Assembly: GCF_005843885.1 (NCBI RefSeq)
Contig: NZ_CP040443.1
Coordinates: 1,922,001-1,986,000 of the forward strand
From: Escherichia sp. E4742
Lineage (GTDB): Bacteria; Pseudomonadota; Gammaproteobacteria; Enterobacterales; Enterobacteriaceae
Length of the DNA stretch: 64,000 bases
Direction of reading: 5' to 3'
Both the position numbers and the translations under genes were made by a program. Below, in pieces: positions 32,799 to 41,222 of the stretch (the first letter of the stretch is position 1; the number at the start of each line of letters is the position of its first letter). Below the pieces are notes generated by a model, which searched no databases, had not been told where the DNA came from, and saw only the letters and a list, made by a program, of their open reading frames with translations.

Positions 32799-34219
32799 AT
32801 ACCTTATTTAATCAGCCTTTGAAGGTCGTAAACGCGGGGCTACACAGTTTTGCTGACAATATTCAACATGCTGGAGGAAATGCAATTGCACTCAACTGGC
32901 AGCCACCAGCACAAGGCAATATTGACGCTGGATTGGATCTGGCATCGTTGCTACGTCATCCCCTGGTAGAAAATGCCAACCAAATCGCCATGACACGTTA
33001 TCTCGAGGCACAACCCGTTTTGGTAGATGTCATGTTCGCTAAAGAGGCGATCCCGGCAATGGCTGGACAAAAACGCATTCTGCACTCTGGCCCGCCAATT
33101 GCCTGGGAGGAGATGTGTGGTCCGGTAAAAGGGGCGATTATTGGTGCCATGCTGTACGAAGGTTGGGCCACCAGCCAGCAAGACGCAGAAAACCAGATAA
33201 ACGCAGGCGAAATCGACCTTGCCCCTTGTCATCATTATCACGCGGTTGGACCAATGGCAGGCATCATCAGCCCGTCAATGCCGTTATGGGTGGTGGAAAA
33301 TAAAACCAACGGTCATCGTACTTTTAGTAATTTCAATGAAGGTCTGGGTAAGGTTCTCCGTTTTGGCGCCAATAACGACGAAGTTCTCAATCGTCTGGCC
33401 TGGATGCGCGATGAACTGGCTCCGGCAATGAAAGCAGCAATCGCACAACACGGCGAGCTGGAACTCAAGCCATTAATGGCGCAGGCGCTACATATGGGGG
33501 ATGAAGTTCATAACCGCAATGCTGCCGCTACCGGTTTGCTGATTAAGCGTCTGATCCCGGCATTGCTGGCCTGCTCTCTTCCACAGGAACATATTCAGCG
33601 CGTCGTAGCATTTATCACCGGTAACGATCACTTCTTCCTCAATCTGTCGATGGCTGCCTGTAAAGCAATGATGGATGCCGCCGCCAATGTACCGTTCAGT
33701 TCAATGGTTACGGTGATGGCGCGTAACGGGGTGAATTTTGGTATTCGGCTTTCCGGTACTGGCGATCGCTGGTTCCAGGCTCCCGCCAATGCAGTTGAAG
33801 GTCTGTTCTTCCCTGGATTTGGCGTTGACGACGCCGCTGCTGACCTGGGCGATAGCGCAATTACCGAAACCGCTGGTGTAGGTGGCTTCGCGATGGCGTC
33901 ATCTCCGGCAATCGTTAAATTTGTGGGAGGCACACCTGCCGATGCCACCAATAACAGCCGTCGGATGCAGGCAATCACCCTCGGCGGTAACCCCGCATTT
34001 ACACTTCCTGCCCTCAATTTTGCCCCCACCGCAGCAGGGATTGATGCGCGTAAAGTTACCGATCGCGGCATTTTACCGGTCATCAATACGGGTATCGCCC
34101 ACAAACAAGCGGGAGTCGGGCAAATTGGTGCCGGGATCACCACTGCGCCGATGGCCTGTTTTGTCGCCGCTATACGTGCACTGGCTGAGATCGTCGCAAA
34201 GGAGAATCATCATGGTTAA
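32795..34219 (+). CDS. DUF1116 family protein, AllG/YlbE-like carbamoyltransferase subunit
   Basis: The 474-residue protein from ATG 32795 has the DUF1116 signature NEGLGKVLRFGA at residues 181-192 and the later LSGTGDRWFQAPANAVEG and TNNSRRMQAITLGGNP stretches. It corresponds to AllG (YlbE) of K-12, a subunit of oxamate carbamoyltransferase. It overlaps fdrA by 4 bp and the carbamate kinase by 8 bp, which argues for a stoichiometric complex and a linked pathway. Confidence 0.88.
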   Translation: MNTLFNQPLKVVNAGLHSFADNIQHAGGNAIALNWQPPAQGNIDAGLDLASLLRHPLVENANQIAMTRYLEAQPVLVDVMFAKEAIPAMAGQKRILHSGPPIAWEEMCGPVKGAIIGAMLYEGWATSQQDAENQINAGEIDLAPCHHYHAVGPMAGIISPSMPLWVVENKTNGHRTFSNFNEGLGKVLRFGANNDEVLNRLAWMRDELAPAMKAAIAQHGELELKPLMAQALHMGDEVHNRNAAATGLLIKRLIPALLACSLPQEHIQRVVAFITGNDHFFLNLSMAACKAMMDAAANVPFSSMVTVMARNGVNFGIRLSGTGDRWFQAPANAVEGLFFPGFGVDDAAADLGDSAITETAGVGGFAMASSPAIVKFVGGTPADATNNSRRMQAITLGGNPAFTLPALNFAPTAAGIDARKVTDRGILPVINTGIAHKQAGVGQIGAGITTAPMACFVAAIRALAEIVAKENHHG

Positions 34220-35168
34220 GCCACTGGCTGTTGTCGCGGTTGGCGGCAATGCGCTCATTCAAGACGATCAACACAATAGTATTCCCGATCAATATGTTGC
34301 AGTGATGGAAAGCGTGCAGCATATCGTTGATATGGTTGAAGCCGGATGGGATCTGGTGTTAACCCACGGTAATGGACCGCAGGTGGGCTTTATTCTGCGT
34401 CGCTCTGAACTTGCTTGTAACGAAGTTTCTCCGGTTCCGCTTGATTACGCCGTGGGTGATACACAAGGCGCAATTGGCTACATGTTCCAGAAGGCGCTGC
34501 ATAACGAACTCGCTCGCCGTGGCATAAACAAACCGGTAATTGCGCTAGTGACACAAACGCGAGTTAGCCCACATGACGATGCTTTCGCCAGCCCCAGTAA
34601 ACCGATTGGCGCGTTTCTTGATGAAGCAACGGCCCAACAACGCCAGCAACAGCTCGGCTGGACTCTGATGGAGGATGCCGGGCGCGGGTGGCGGCGTACG
34701 GTTCCCTCTCCTGCGCCACTGGAAATTATTGAACACAACACCATCGCTCATCTGGTGCGTCAGGGATACCTGGTCATTGCCTGCGGCGGCGGTGGTATTC
34801 CGGTGGTGCGAGACGGACAACAACTGAAAGGAGTGGAAGCAGTGATCGATAAAGATCTGGCCTCCGCGCTGCTCGCCAGTCAGTTAGGTGCGGATCTGCT
34901 GGTGATCCCCACCGGAGTAGAAAAAGTGGCGGTTAACTTTGGTACACCACAACAACAATGGCTCGACGCTATCAGCGTTGTCGAAGCGCAAACGCTGTTG
35001 CGGGAAGGTCAGTTTGGTGTCGGCAGTATGCAACCAAAAGTGGAAGCCATTGTTGATTTCATCAATGCCAGCCAGCAACAAGGCAAACAGGCCAGCGGCC
35101 TGATTACCTCACCGCAAACCATAAAAGCGGCCCTGGCGCATCAGAGCGGTACATGGATAACCCTTTAA
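34212..35168 (+). CDS. Carbamate kinase (AllK/ArcC-like)
   Basis: Carbamate kinase turns carbamoyl phosphate and ADP into ATP and carbamate, which decays to ammonia and CO2. From ATG 34212 (RBS GGAG) the product is 318 residues. Family motifs are VAVGGNAL at residues 8-15, THGNGPQVG at 51-59, the YAVGDTQGAIGYM stretch and IACGGGGIPV with VIDKDLASALLA. An open frame reaching 110 codons upstream lies inside the previous gene and is not real. Its place directly after the AllFGH-like genes predicts that the pathway conserves energy as ATP. Confidence 0.93.
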   Translation: MVKPLAVVAVGGNALIQDDQHNSIPDQYVAVMESVQHIVDMVEAGWDLVLTHGNGPQVGFILRRSELACNEVSPVPLDYAVGDTQGAIGYMFQKALHNELARRGINKPVIALVTQTRVSPHDDAFASPSKPIGAFLDEATAQQRQQQLGWTLMEDAGRGWRRTVPSPAPLEIIEHNTIAHLVRQGYLVIACGGGGIPVVRDGQQLKGVEAVIDKDLASALLASQLGADLLVIPTGVEKVAVNFGTPQQQWLDAISVVEAQTLLREGQFGVGSMQPKVEAIVDFINASQQQGKQASGLITSPQTIKAALAHQSGTWITL

Positions 35169-35184
35169 TTTTCTGGAGAACATA

Positions 35185-35574
35185 ATGACTACAACGCTTT
35201 TAGCCGTTAACGGAACACTGATGCGCGGCCTGGAACTTAACCCAAATATGCAAAAAGCGGGCGGCATTTTTGTCCGTGAAGACAGAACTGACGCCCATTA
35301 CCGGCTGTGGAGTATTAACGATCGCCATCCAGGAATGATTCGCGTGAATGAAGGTGGAACACACGTCGACGTAGAAATTTGGCAACTACCGCTGGCCAGT
35401 TTTGCCGCGCTGTTAATGAGCGAACCTGCCGGGCTGGCAATTGGCAAAATCAAACTTGCCGATGGTAGCGAAGTGCTCGGTGTACTGGCTGAAAACTGGC
35501 TCACAGAAGGCCAACGGGAAATTACAGAACTGGGTAGCTGGCGCAAATACACCGGGCATTTTCATACTGTGTAA
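35185..35574 (+). CDS. Stand-alone allophanate hydrolase C-terminal (AHC) domain protein
   Basis: The 129 residues match the pattern of the C-terminal domain of allophanate hydrolase (gamma-glutamylcyclotransferase-like fold): LMRGLELNPNM near the start, GGTHVDVEIWQLP at 57-69, LAIGKIKLADGSEVLGVLAE and ITELGSWRKY near the end. In full enzymes this domain follows an amidase domain and is reported to decarboxylate N-carboxycarbamate. Here the amidase part is absent, and no split amidase gene is nearby. With a biuret hydrolase-like gene in the same operon, an allophanate-type intermediate is plausible. Good RBS (TGGAGAA) precedes ATG 35185. Confidence 0.8.
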   Translation: MTTTLLAVNGTLMRGLELNPNMQKAGGIFVREDRTDAHYRLWSINDRHPGMIRVNEGGTHVDVEIWQLPLASFAALLMSEPAGLAIGKIKLADGSEVLGVLAENWLTEGQREITELGSWRKYTGHFHTV

Positions 35575-35599
35575 CACGCATTTATAAAGGGAACATACT

Positions 35600-36823
35600 A
35601 TGCGTAAAAAAGAAGAGAGTCTGAATACGGCATCAGGATTGCGTATTGCCATGATTTTGCTAGGTATTGCGGTTACACCTGTGCTGTTGTCATCCTCAAG
35701 CCTTGGTAATCAACTTTCCAGCAGCAGTTTAATTAGCGTCGTATTGTTAGGCGGCGTCATTCTGACCTTACTTTCTGCCATCACCATTAGCGTTGGAGAA
35801 AAAGCCCGTCTGCCAACGTATGGCATTGTGAAATATTCATTTGGTGAGAAAGGAGCCGTCGCTATTAACATTTTGATGGCGATAAGTCTGTTCGGCTGGA
35901 TTGCCGTTACCGCCAATATGTTTGGTCATTCGATACATGACTTACTGGCTCAGCATGGGCTGGAAGTTCCACTGGCACTGTTAGTGGCGGCAGGCTGTGT
36001 CATTTTTGTCGCCTCTACAGCATTTGGTTTCGCCGTTCTGGGGAAAATTGCTCAGGTTGCCGTGCCGGTTATCGCGCTGGTGCTGTGTTATATCCTCTAC
36101 GTTGCAACCCATACTGAAGTGGCAGCACCAGCGGCGATAGCGGAGATGAATACGGGTGTCGCCGTTTCCACCGTTGTTGGTACGATTATTGTGCTGGTTG
36201 CCACATTGCCTGATTTCGGTAGTTTTGTGCATAACCGCAAACATGCGCTGATCGCCGCAGGCATGACGTTTCTGGTTGCCTACCCTCTACTTTACTGGGC
36301 GGGTGCAACGCCGAGCGCCATTAGCGGTCAGGGCTCTTTACTGGGCGCGATGGCGGTATTCGGCGCCGTTCTGCCTGCGGCACTGTTGTTGATTTTCGCC
36401 TGCGTCACCGGTAACGCGGGCAATATGTTCCAGGGCACGCTGGTGGTTTCCACGCTGCTTACCCGCTTTCCCAAATGGCAGATTACCGTGGCGCTGGGTA
36501 TCCTTTCCGCCATCGTAGGCAGTCTGGATATTATGGCGTGGTTTATTCCGTTCCTGCTGTTCCTCGGTATCGCCACGCCACCCGTTGCCGGAATTTATAT
36601 CGCTGACTTTTTCCTTTATCGCCGTAATGGCTATCAAGAGTCAGTGTTAGCCCAGGAGTCACAGATTAAAGTGCTGACATTCGCGGCATGGATCATAGGC
36701 GCAGCGGTTGGCTTTATGACTGTAAAAGGTTTATTCACCCTGACGACGATCCCTTCGGTGGACTCCATTCTGGTGGCATGTATCGCGTATGCGATTCTCA
36801 GCCGGGTAAGTCAACGCAGCTAG
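35600..36823 (+). CDS. NCS1-family nucleobase/ureide permease (CodB-like)
   Basis: The 407-residue protein has about twelve hydrophobic segments and the NCS1 pattern of cytosine permease CodB: YGIVKYSFGEKGAVAINIL with a following GWIAVTANMF, LPDFGSFVHNRKHAL, and PPVAGIYIADFFLYRR. It imports a small ring compound or ureide by proton or sodium symport; the specificity residues cannot be assigned by eye. It closes the operon and is followed by a rho-independent terminator. Confidence 0.88.
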   Translation: MRKKEESLNTASGLRIAMILLGIAVTPVLLSSSSLGNQLSSSSLISVVLLGGVILTLLSAITISVGEKARLPTYGIVKYSFGEKGAVAINILMAISLFGWIAVTANMFGHSIHDLLAQHGLEVPLALLVAAGCVIFVASTAFGFAVLGKIAQVAVPVIALVLCYILYVATHTEVAAPAAIAEMNTGVAVSTVVGTIIVLVATLPDFGSFVHNRKHALIAAGMTFLVAYPLLYWAGATPSAISGQGSLLGAMAVFGAVLPAALLLIFACVTGNAGNMFQGTLVVSTLLTRFPKWQITVALGILSAIVGSLDIMAWFIPFLLFLGIATPPVAGIYIADFFLYRRNGYQESVLAQESQIKVLTFAAWIIGAAVGFMTVKGLFTLTTIPSVDSILVACIAYAILSRVSQRS

Positions 36824-36849
36824 TTCCTGGGTATACTAAAGCAATAATT

Positions 36850-36880
36850 ACGGCTGGATCTGGAGAGATTCAGCCGTTTT
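36850..36880 (+). terminator. Rho-independent terminator of the ureide operon
   Basis: A 12-bp stem (ACGGCTGGATCT with AGATTCAGCCGT, one G-T pair) and loop GGAG is followed by TTTT. It separates the permease gene from the LysR gene, so the regulator is probably expressed from its own promoter or by read-through. Confidence 0.8.
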
Positions 36881-36900
36881 ACCACTGACCAGGGAGCCTT

Positions 36901-37797
36901 ATGTTCATCTCTGACGAAACGCTTCGTGTTATTCATCTGGTCGCCAGACACCAGAGCATTACCACCGCAGCCGAGCAGTTAAATAAAGTACCTTCCGCCA
37001 TCAGTTACACCATTAAGAAAGCAGAAGAGAGTCTGGGCGTTGAGCTGTTCATTCGTAAGGGACGCTATATTGAATTATCCCCGGCGGGGAGTTATTTCAT
37101 CGAACATAGCAAAACTATTTTGGGCGATCTGGAGGCGTTAAAGCGCAACACAGTGTTGATTCACGATGGTATTGAACGTGAACTGACAATTGCTGTGAAC
37201 AATATTATTCCTGGTGATTTGCTGGTGGCATTTATTCGTGATTTTGAACGGCAATTCACATCAACAACGCTGACGGTTGATCTTGAGGTATACAACGGCT
37301 GCTGGGATGCTCTGTACAGTAAGCGTGCCGATCTGATCTACGGTGCTCCTCATGCAGTGCCAAGCAGTGAAGGCATCATTAGCGAACCGATCGGACAAAT
37401 GGAATGGGATTTTGTCGTCAGCCCACTCCACCCACTGGCAGCGAAGCGGCATCCATTAGAAAACAGTGAATTGCGTCATTATCCGGCGGTTTGTATCCGC
37501 GATACCTCCGTTAACTTTCCCCCGATGCAAGCCTGGCTGTTGGAAGGACAAAAACCCATTTTTGTTCCTGACTTCGCTACGGCAATCGCCTTAATAGAAC
37601 AAAACGTCGGTATTGGCTATATTCCACATCATCTGGCATTGCCATTATTAAACAGCGGTAAATTGCTTAAAAAGCCAATGCGCGAACATAAACACGCCAC
37701 CAAGTTATTTCTTGCCGCTCGTTCCGATGGTATGGGCAAAGCCTGCCAGTGGTGCATGGAATATTTAAGAAATCCGCAATTAATTTTCTGTTCCTGA
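36901..37797 (+). CDS. LysR-family regulator, AllS-like
   Basis: The 298-residue protein has the N-terminal winged helix (LVARHQSITTAAEQLNKVPS, residues about 14-33) and a substrate-binding domain. The stretch IERELTIAVNNIIPGDLL and YNGCWDALY resembles AllS, the LysR activator of the K-12 allantoin genes, more than other LysR proteins I can recall. It is the obvious candidate activator for the upstream operon. It is encoded in the same direction as the operon rather than divergently, which is less usual for LysR. Confidence 0.88.
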   Translation: MFISDETLRVIHLVARHQSITTAAEQLNKVPSAISYTIKKAEESLGVELFIRKGRYIELSPAGSYFIEHSKTILGDLEALKRNTVLIHDGIERELTIAVNNIIPGDLLVAFIRDFERQFTSTTLTVDLEVYNGCWDALYSKRADLIYGAPHAVPSSEGIISEPIGQMEWDFVVSPLHPLAAKRHPLENSELRHYPAVCIRDTSVNFPPMQAWLLEGQKPIFVPDFATAIALIEQNVGIGYIPHHLALPLLNSGKLLKKPMREHKHATKLFLAARSDGMGKACQWCMEYLRNPQLIFCS

Positions 37798-37827
37798 GAA
37801 TCCTTTAATACCCAGCACACATAGCAA

Positions 37828-37853
37828 AATGGCTTCCAGTGCTGGAAGCCATT
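37828..37853 (-). terminator. Terminator between the LysR gene and metE
   Basis: AATGGCTTCCAG and CTGGAAGCCATT are perfect 12-bp complements around TG. On the minus strand CCATTTTGCT follows, so it most likely ends metE; it may also stop transcripts from the LysR gene. Confidence 0.72.
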
Positions 37854-37889
37854 ATTGTGCTGTAATTTACAGTGACTCGTTAATATTCA

Positions 37890-40151
37890 TCATCCCCGAC
37901 GCAAATTCTGCGCCGCCTGCACCATGTTCGCCAGTGCCGCGCGGGTTTCTGGCCAGCCGCGCGTTTTCAGGCCGCAGTCCGGGTTGACCCACAGGCGCTC
38001 TGCCGGAATGCGTTTTGCCGCTTTCTTCAGCAGGGCTTCAATCCATTCCACGCTCGGTACGTTTGGCGAGTGAATGTCATAGACGCCTGGACCGATTTCA
38101 TTCGGATAATCAAACTCTTCGAATGACTCCAGCAACTCCATGTCGGAACGCGAGGTTTCGATAGTGATGACGTCAGCATCCAGCGCCGCAATCGAATCCA
38201 TAATGTCGTTGAACTCGCAATAACACATGTGAGTGTGGATCTGCGTTTCATCCTTCGCCACGGCGGCGTTGATGCGGAAAGCCTCTACGCCCCACTGGAG
38301 ATAGGCGTCCCAGTCACTACGACGCAGCGGTAAACCTTCGCGCAGCGCCGGTTCATCAATCTGGATGATGCCAATTCCAGCCGCTTCCAGATCCGCCACT
38401 TCATCACGCAGCGCCAGAGCAATCTGTTTGGCGATGGTTTCACGGCTGACATCTTCACGCGGGAACGACCAGCAGAGAATGGTCACCGGACCAGTCAGCA
38501 TCCCTTTCACCGGTTTGTCGGTCAGCGATTGCGCATACTTCGCCCACTCTACGGTGATCGGCGCCGGACGGCTAACGTCACCAATCACAATCGGCGGTTT
38601 CACGCAGCGGGAACCGTAGCTCTGTACCCAACCATTTTGCGTAAAGACAAAACCGTCGAGGTGTTCGCCAAAGTATTCCACCATGTCGTTACGCTCGGCC
38701 TCGCCATGTACCAGCACATCCAGTCCCAAACGTTCCTGCTCAACAATGGCCTGCTTGATATGTTCCGCAATGCCCGTGCGGTAGTTATTGGCGTCAAGAT
38801 TGCCCTTTTTGAAATCCAGACGCAGGGTACGAATTTCCGTGGTTTGCGGGAAGGAACCAATCGTGGTGGTCGGCCACGCTGGCAGTTTAAAACGCGCACG
38901 CTGGGCTTCAGCACGCACTTCATAGACATTCGCACGCTGGCTGTCCTGGGCGGTGATCGCCGCCAGACGCTTTTCTACTGCCGGGTTATGCACACGGGTT
39001 GAGTGACGACGCGCCTGAATTGGGGCGCTCCACTCTGCCAGAGCCGCCGTATCACCACTGTTCAACGCATCGCGCAGCAGCGCCAGTTCATGACATTTTT
39101 GCAGGGCGAAGGCAAACCAGCTTTTCACTTCTGCATCAAGACGCGTTTCCACGCTCAGGTCGATAGGGCTGTGCAGCAGTGAGCAAGAAGATGCCACCCA
39201 CAAATCACGTTTGCCGACAATGTCCTTAATTTGCGCATATTTCTCGGTGAGGTCGGCGCGCCAGACGTTACGACCATTGACCAGCCCGGCAGACAGCAGC
39301 CAGTCAGAAGGCAGGCGCTTGTGTAGTTCTGCTACATCATCTTTGCCATGAACGAGGTCGACATGCAGACCCTGAACAGGCAGCGCAATAATCGTGTCGA
39401 GGTTTGGCGTTACACCTTCAAAATAGGTGGTCAGTAGCAGTTTCACCTGCCCCTGCAGTGCATCGTAAGCAGGTTTATACGCGTCCAGCCACGCCTGCGG
39501 CAGTTCCAGCACCAGCGCCGGTTCGTCAATCTGTACCCACTCAATGCCGCGTTTTGCCAGTTCTGCCAGAACTTGCTGATAAACCGGCAGAATGTCGTTC
39601 AGCAGGCTCAGGCGGTCAAATTGTTCACCTTTCACCTTACCCAGCCACAGATAGGTAACCGGCCCCAGAAGCACAGGTTTCACCTTGTGGCCCAGCGCCA
39701 GCGCCTCGTCCACTTCCTCCAACAGCTGCGTCCAGGTCAGTTTGAACTGCTGGCCTTTAACGAACTCCGGCACCATGTAGTGATAGTTGGTGTTAAACCA
39801 TTTGGTCATTTCTGCCGCCGCCGCAGGTTCACCTGTTGGCGCACGTCCGCGACCAATACGGAACAGGGTGTCGATATCCACCGAACCGTCTTTATTCTGA
39901 TGGCGCGCCGGAACGTTACCCAGCAGCAGGCTGGTGGTCAGAACATGATCATACCAGGCAAAATCGCCCACCGGCAGCAGGTCGATACCCGCTTGCTTTT
40001 GTTGATCCCAGTGACGAGCACGTAATTCACGCCCTACTGCCAGCAGTTCTTCACGCGTGGAGTTCCCCGCCCAATAACTTTCTTGCGCTTTTTTCAGCTC
40101 GCGACGCAGGCCAACGCGAGGAAAACCGAGGGTGTGATTAAGAATTGTCAT
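37890..40151 (-). CDS. metE: Cobalamin-independent methionine synthase MetE
   Basis: MetE transfers the methyl group of 5-methyltetrahydropteroyltriglutamate to homocysteine. The 753 residues match E. coli. It is a double TIM barrel; the zinc ligands lie in the C-terminal half, including HMCYCEFND and the late NPDCGLKTR cysteine. It is divergent from its activator gene metR, and MetJ boxes lie between them. Confidence 0.97.
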   Translation of the reverse strand: MTILNHTLGFPRVGLRRELKKAQESYWAGNSTREELLAVGRELRARHWDQQKQAGIDLLPVGDFAWYDHVLTTSLLLGNVPARHQNKDGSVDIDTLFRIGRGRAPTGEPAAAAEMTKWFNTNYHYMVPEFVKGQQFKLTWTQLLEEVDEALALGHKVKPVLLGPVTYLWLGKVKGEQFDRLSLLNDILPVYQQVLAELAKRGIEWVQIDEPALVLELPQAWLDAYKPAYDALQGQVKLLLTTYFEGVTPNLDTIIALPVQGLHVDLVHGKDDVAELHKRLPSDWLLSAGLVNGRNVWRADLTEKYAQIKDIVGKRDLWVASSCSLLHSPIDLSVETRLDAEVKSWFAFALQKCHELALLRDALNSGDTAALAEWSAPIQARRHSTRVHNPAVEKRLAAITAQDSQRANVYEVRAEAQRARFKLPAWPTTTIGSFPQTTEIRTLRLDFKKGNLDANNYRTGIAEHIKQAIVEQERLGLDVLVHGEAERNDMVEYFGEHLDGFVFTQNGWVQSYGSRCVKPPIVIGDVSRPAPITVEWAKYAQSLTDKPVKGMLTGPVTILCWSFPREDVSRETIAKQIALALRDEVADLEAAGIGIIQIDEPALREGLPLRRSDWDAYLQWGVEAFRINAAVAKDETQIHTHMCYCEFNDIMDSIAALDADVITIETSRSDMELLESFEEFDYPNEIGPGVYDIHSPNVPSVEWIEALLKKAAKRIPAERLWVNPDCGLKTRGWPETRAALANMVQAAQNLRRG

Positions 40152-40181
40152 TATATGCCCCTTGTGGAATTTTTAGTATTT

Positions 40182-40205
40182 AGACGTCCAGATGTTTACA
40201 CATCC
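40182..40205. promoter_or_regulatory. MetJ boxes in the metE-metR intergenic region
   Basis: Three consecutive 8-bp met boxes read AGACGTCC, AGATGTTT and ACACATCC against the consensus AGACGTCT. MetJ with S-adenosylmethionine should repress both divergent genes from here. Confidence 0.8.
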
Positions 40206-40256
40206 ATATTTGCCAGTTACTGTATATTCCTCAAGCGCAAATTATTCATGCCGAAG

Positions 40257-40269
40257 TGAAGGACTTTCA
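40257..40269. promoter_or_regulatory. Possible MetR site at the metR start
   Basis: TGAAGGACTTTCA fits TGAA-N5-TTCA, the MetR consensus. It overlaps the metR start codon by one base and could serve autoregulation, but short matches like this arise by chance. Confidence 0.4.
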
Positions 40270-41222
40270 TGATCGAAGTAAAACACCTGAAAACGCTACA
40301 AGCGTTGCGGAACTGCGGCTCGCTCGCAGCCGCTGCGGCGACGTTGCATCAGACGCAATCCGCCCTGTCTCACCAGTTTAGCGATCTGGAACAACGTCTT
40401 GGCTTCCGGCTATTCGTGCGTAAGAGCCAGCCGCTTCGCTTTACACCGCAGGGGGAAATCCTGCTACAACTGGCAAACCAGGTACTGCCGCAAATCAGCC
40501 AGGCGCTGCAAGCCTGCAATGAACCGCAGCAGACACGCCTGCGCATCGCCATCGAGTGCCACAGCTGTATTCAGTGGCTGACACCCGCGTTAGAAAACTT
40601 TCATAAGAACTGGCCGCAGGTCGAGATGGACTTTAAATCGGGCGTGACGTTTGACCCGCAGCCCGCGTTGCAACAGGGCGAGCTGGATCTGGTGATGACG
40701 TCCGATATTCTGCCGCGCAGTGGACTGCATTATTCGCCGATGTTCGATTATGAAGTGCGTCTGGTGTTAGCACCTGACCATCCACTGGCGGCGAAAACGC
40801 GTATCACGCCGGAAGATCTCGCCAGCGAGACGCTATTGATTTATCCGGTGCAGCGTAGCCGACTGGATGTCTGGCGGCATTTTCTTCAGCCGGCAGGCGT
40901 CAGCCCGTCACTGAAAAGCGTCGATAACACCTTATTGTTGATTCAGATGGTTGCTGCGCGGATGGGCATTGCCGCCCTGCCGCATTGGGTAGTAGAGAGT
41001 TTTGAGCGCCAGGGTCTGGTGGTCACCAAAACCCTGGGCGAGGGATTATGGAGCCGACTGTACGCCGCCGTGCGCGATGGCGAGCAGCGTCAGCCGATTA
41101 CGGAAGCGTTTATTCGCTCAGCGCGCAATCACGCCTGCGATCATCTGCCGTTTGTGAAGAGCGCGGAGCGACCCACTTACGATGCACCCACAGTGAGGCC
41201 AGGATCACCAGCGCGCCTGTAA
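40269..41222 (+). CDS. metR: LysR-family methionine regulator MetR
   Basis: MetR activates metE and other methionine and one-carbon genes, with homocysteine as coregulator, and represses its own gene. The 317 residues equal E. coli MetR. The N-terminal helix-turn-helix (NCGSLAAAAATLHQTQSALS, residues about 15-34) is intact. Its last 113 bp overlap the 3' end of the convergent yigM. Confidence 0.96.
   Translation: MIEVKHLKTLQALRNCGSLAAAAATLHQTQSALSHQFSDLEQRLGFRLFVRKSQPLRFTPQGEILLQLANQVLPQISQALQACNEPQQTRLRIAIECHSCIQWLTPALENFHKNWPQVEMDFKSGVTFDPQPALQQGELDLVMTSDILPRSGLHYSPMFDYEVRLVLAPDHPLAAKTRITPEDLASETLLIYPVQRSRLDVWRHFLQPAGVSPSLKSVDNTLLLIQMVAARMGIAALPHWVVESFERQGLVVTKTLGEGLWSRLYAAVRDGEQRQPITEAFIRSARNHACDHLPFVKSAERPTYDAPTVRPGSPARL

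Noticed and set aside
33882..34211. Upstream extension of the carbamate kinase by 110 codons
   Set aside because: It overlaps the DUF1116 gene in another frame; RBS GGAG and family start support 34212.
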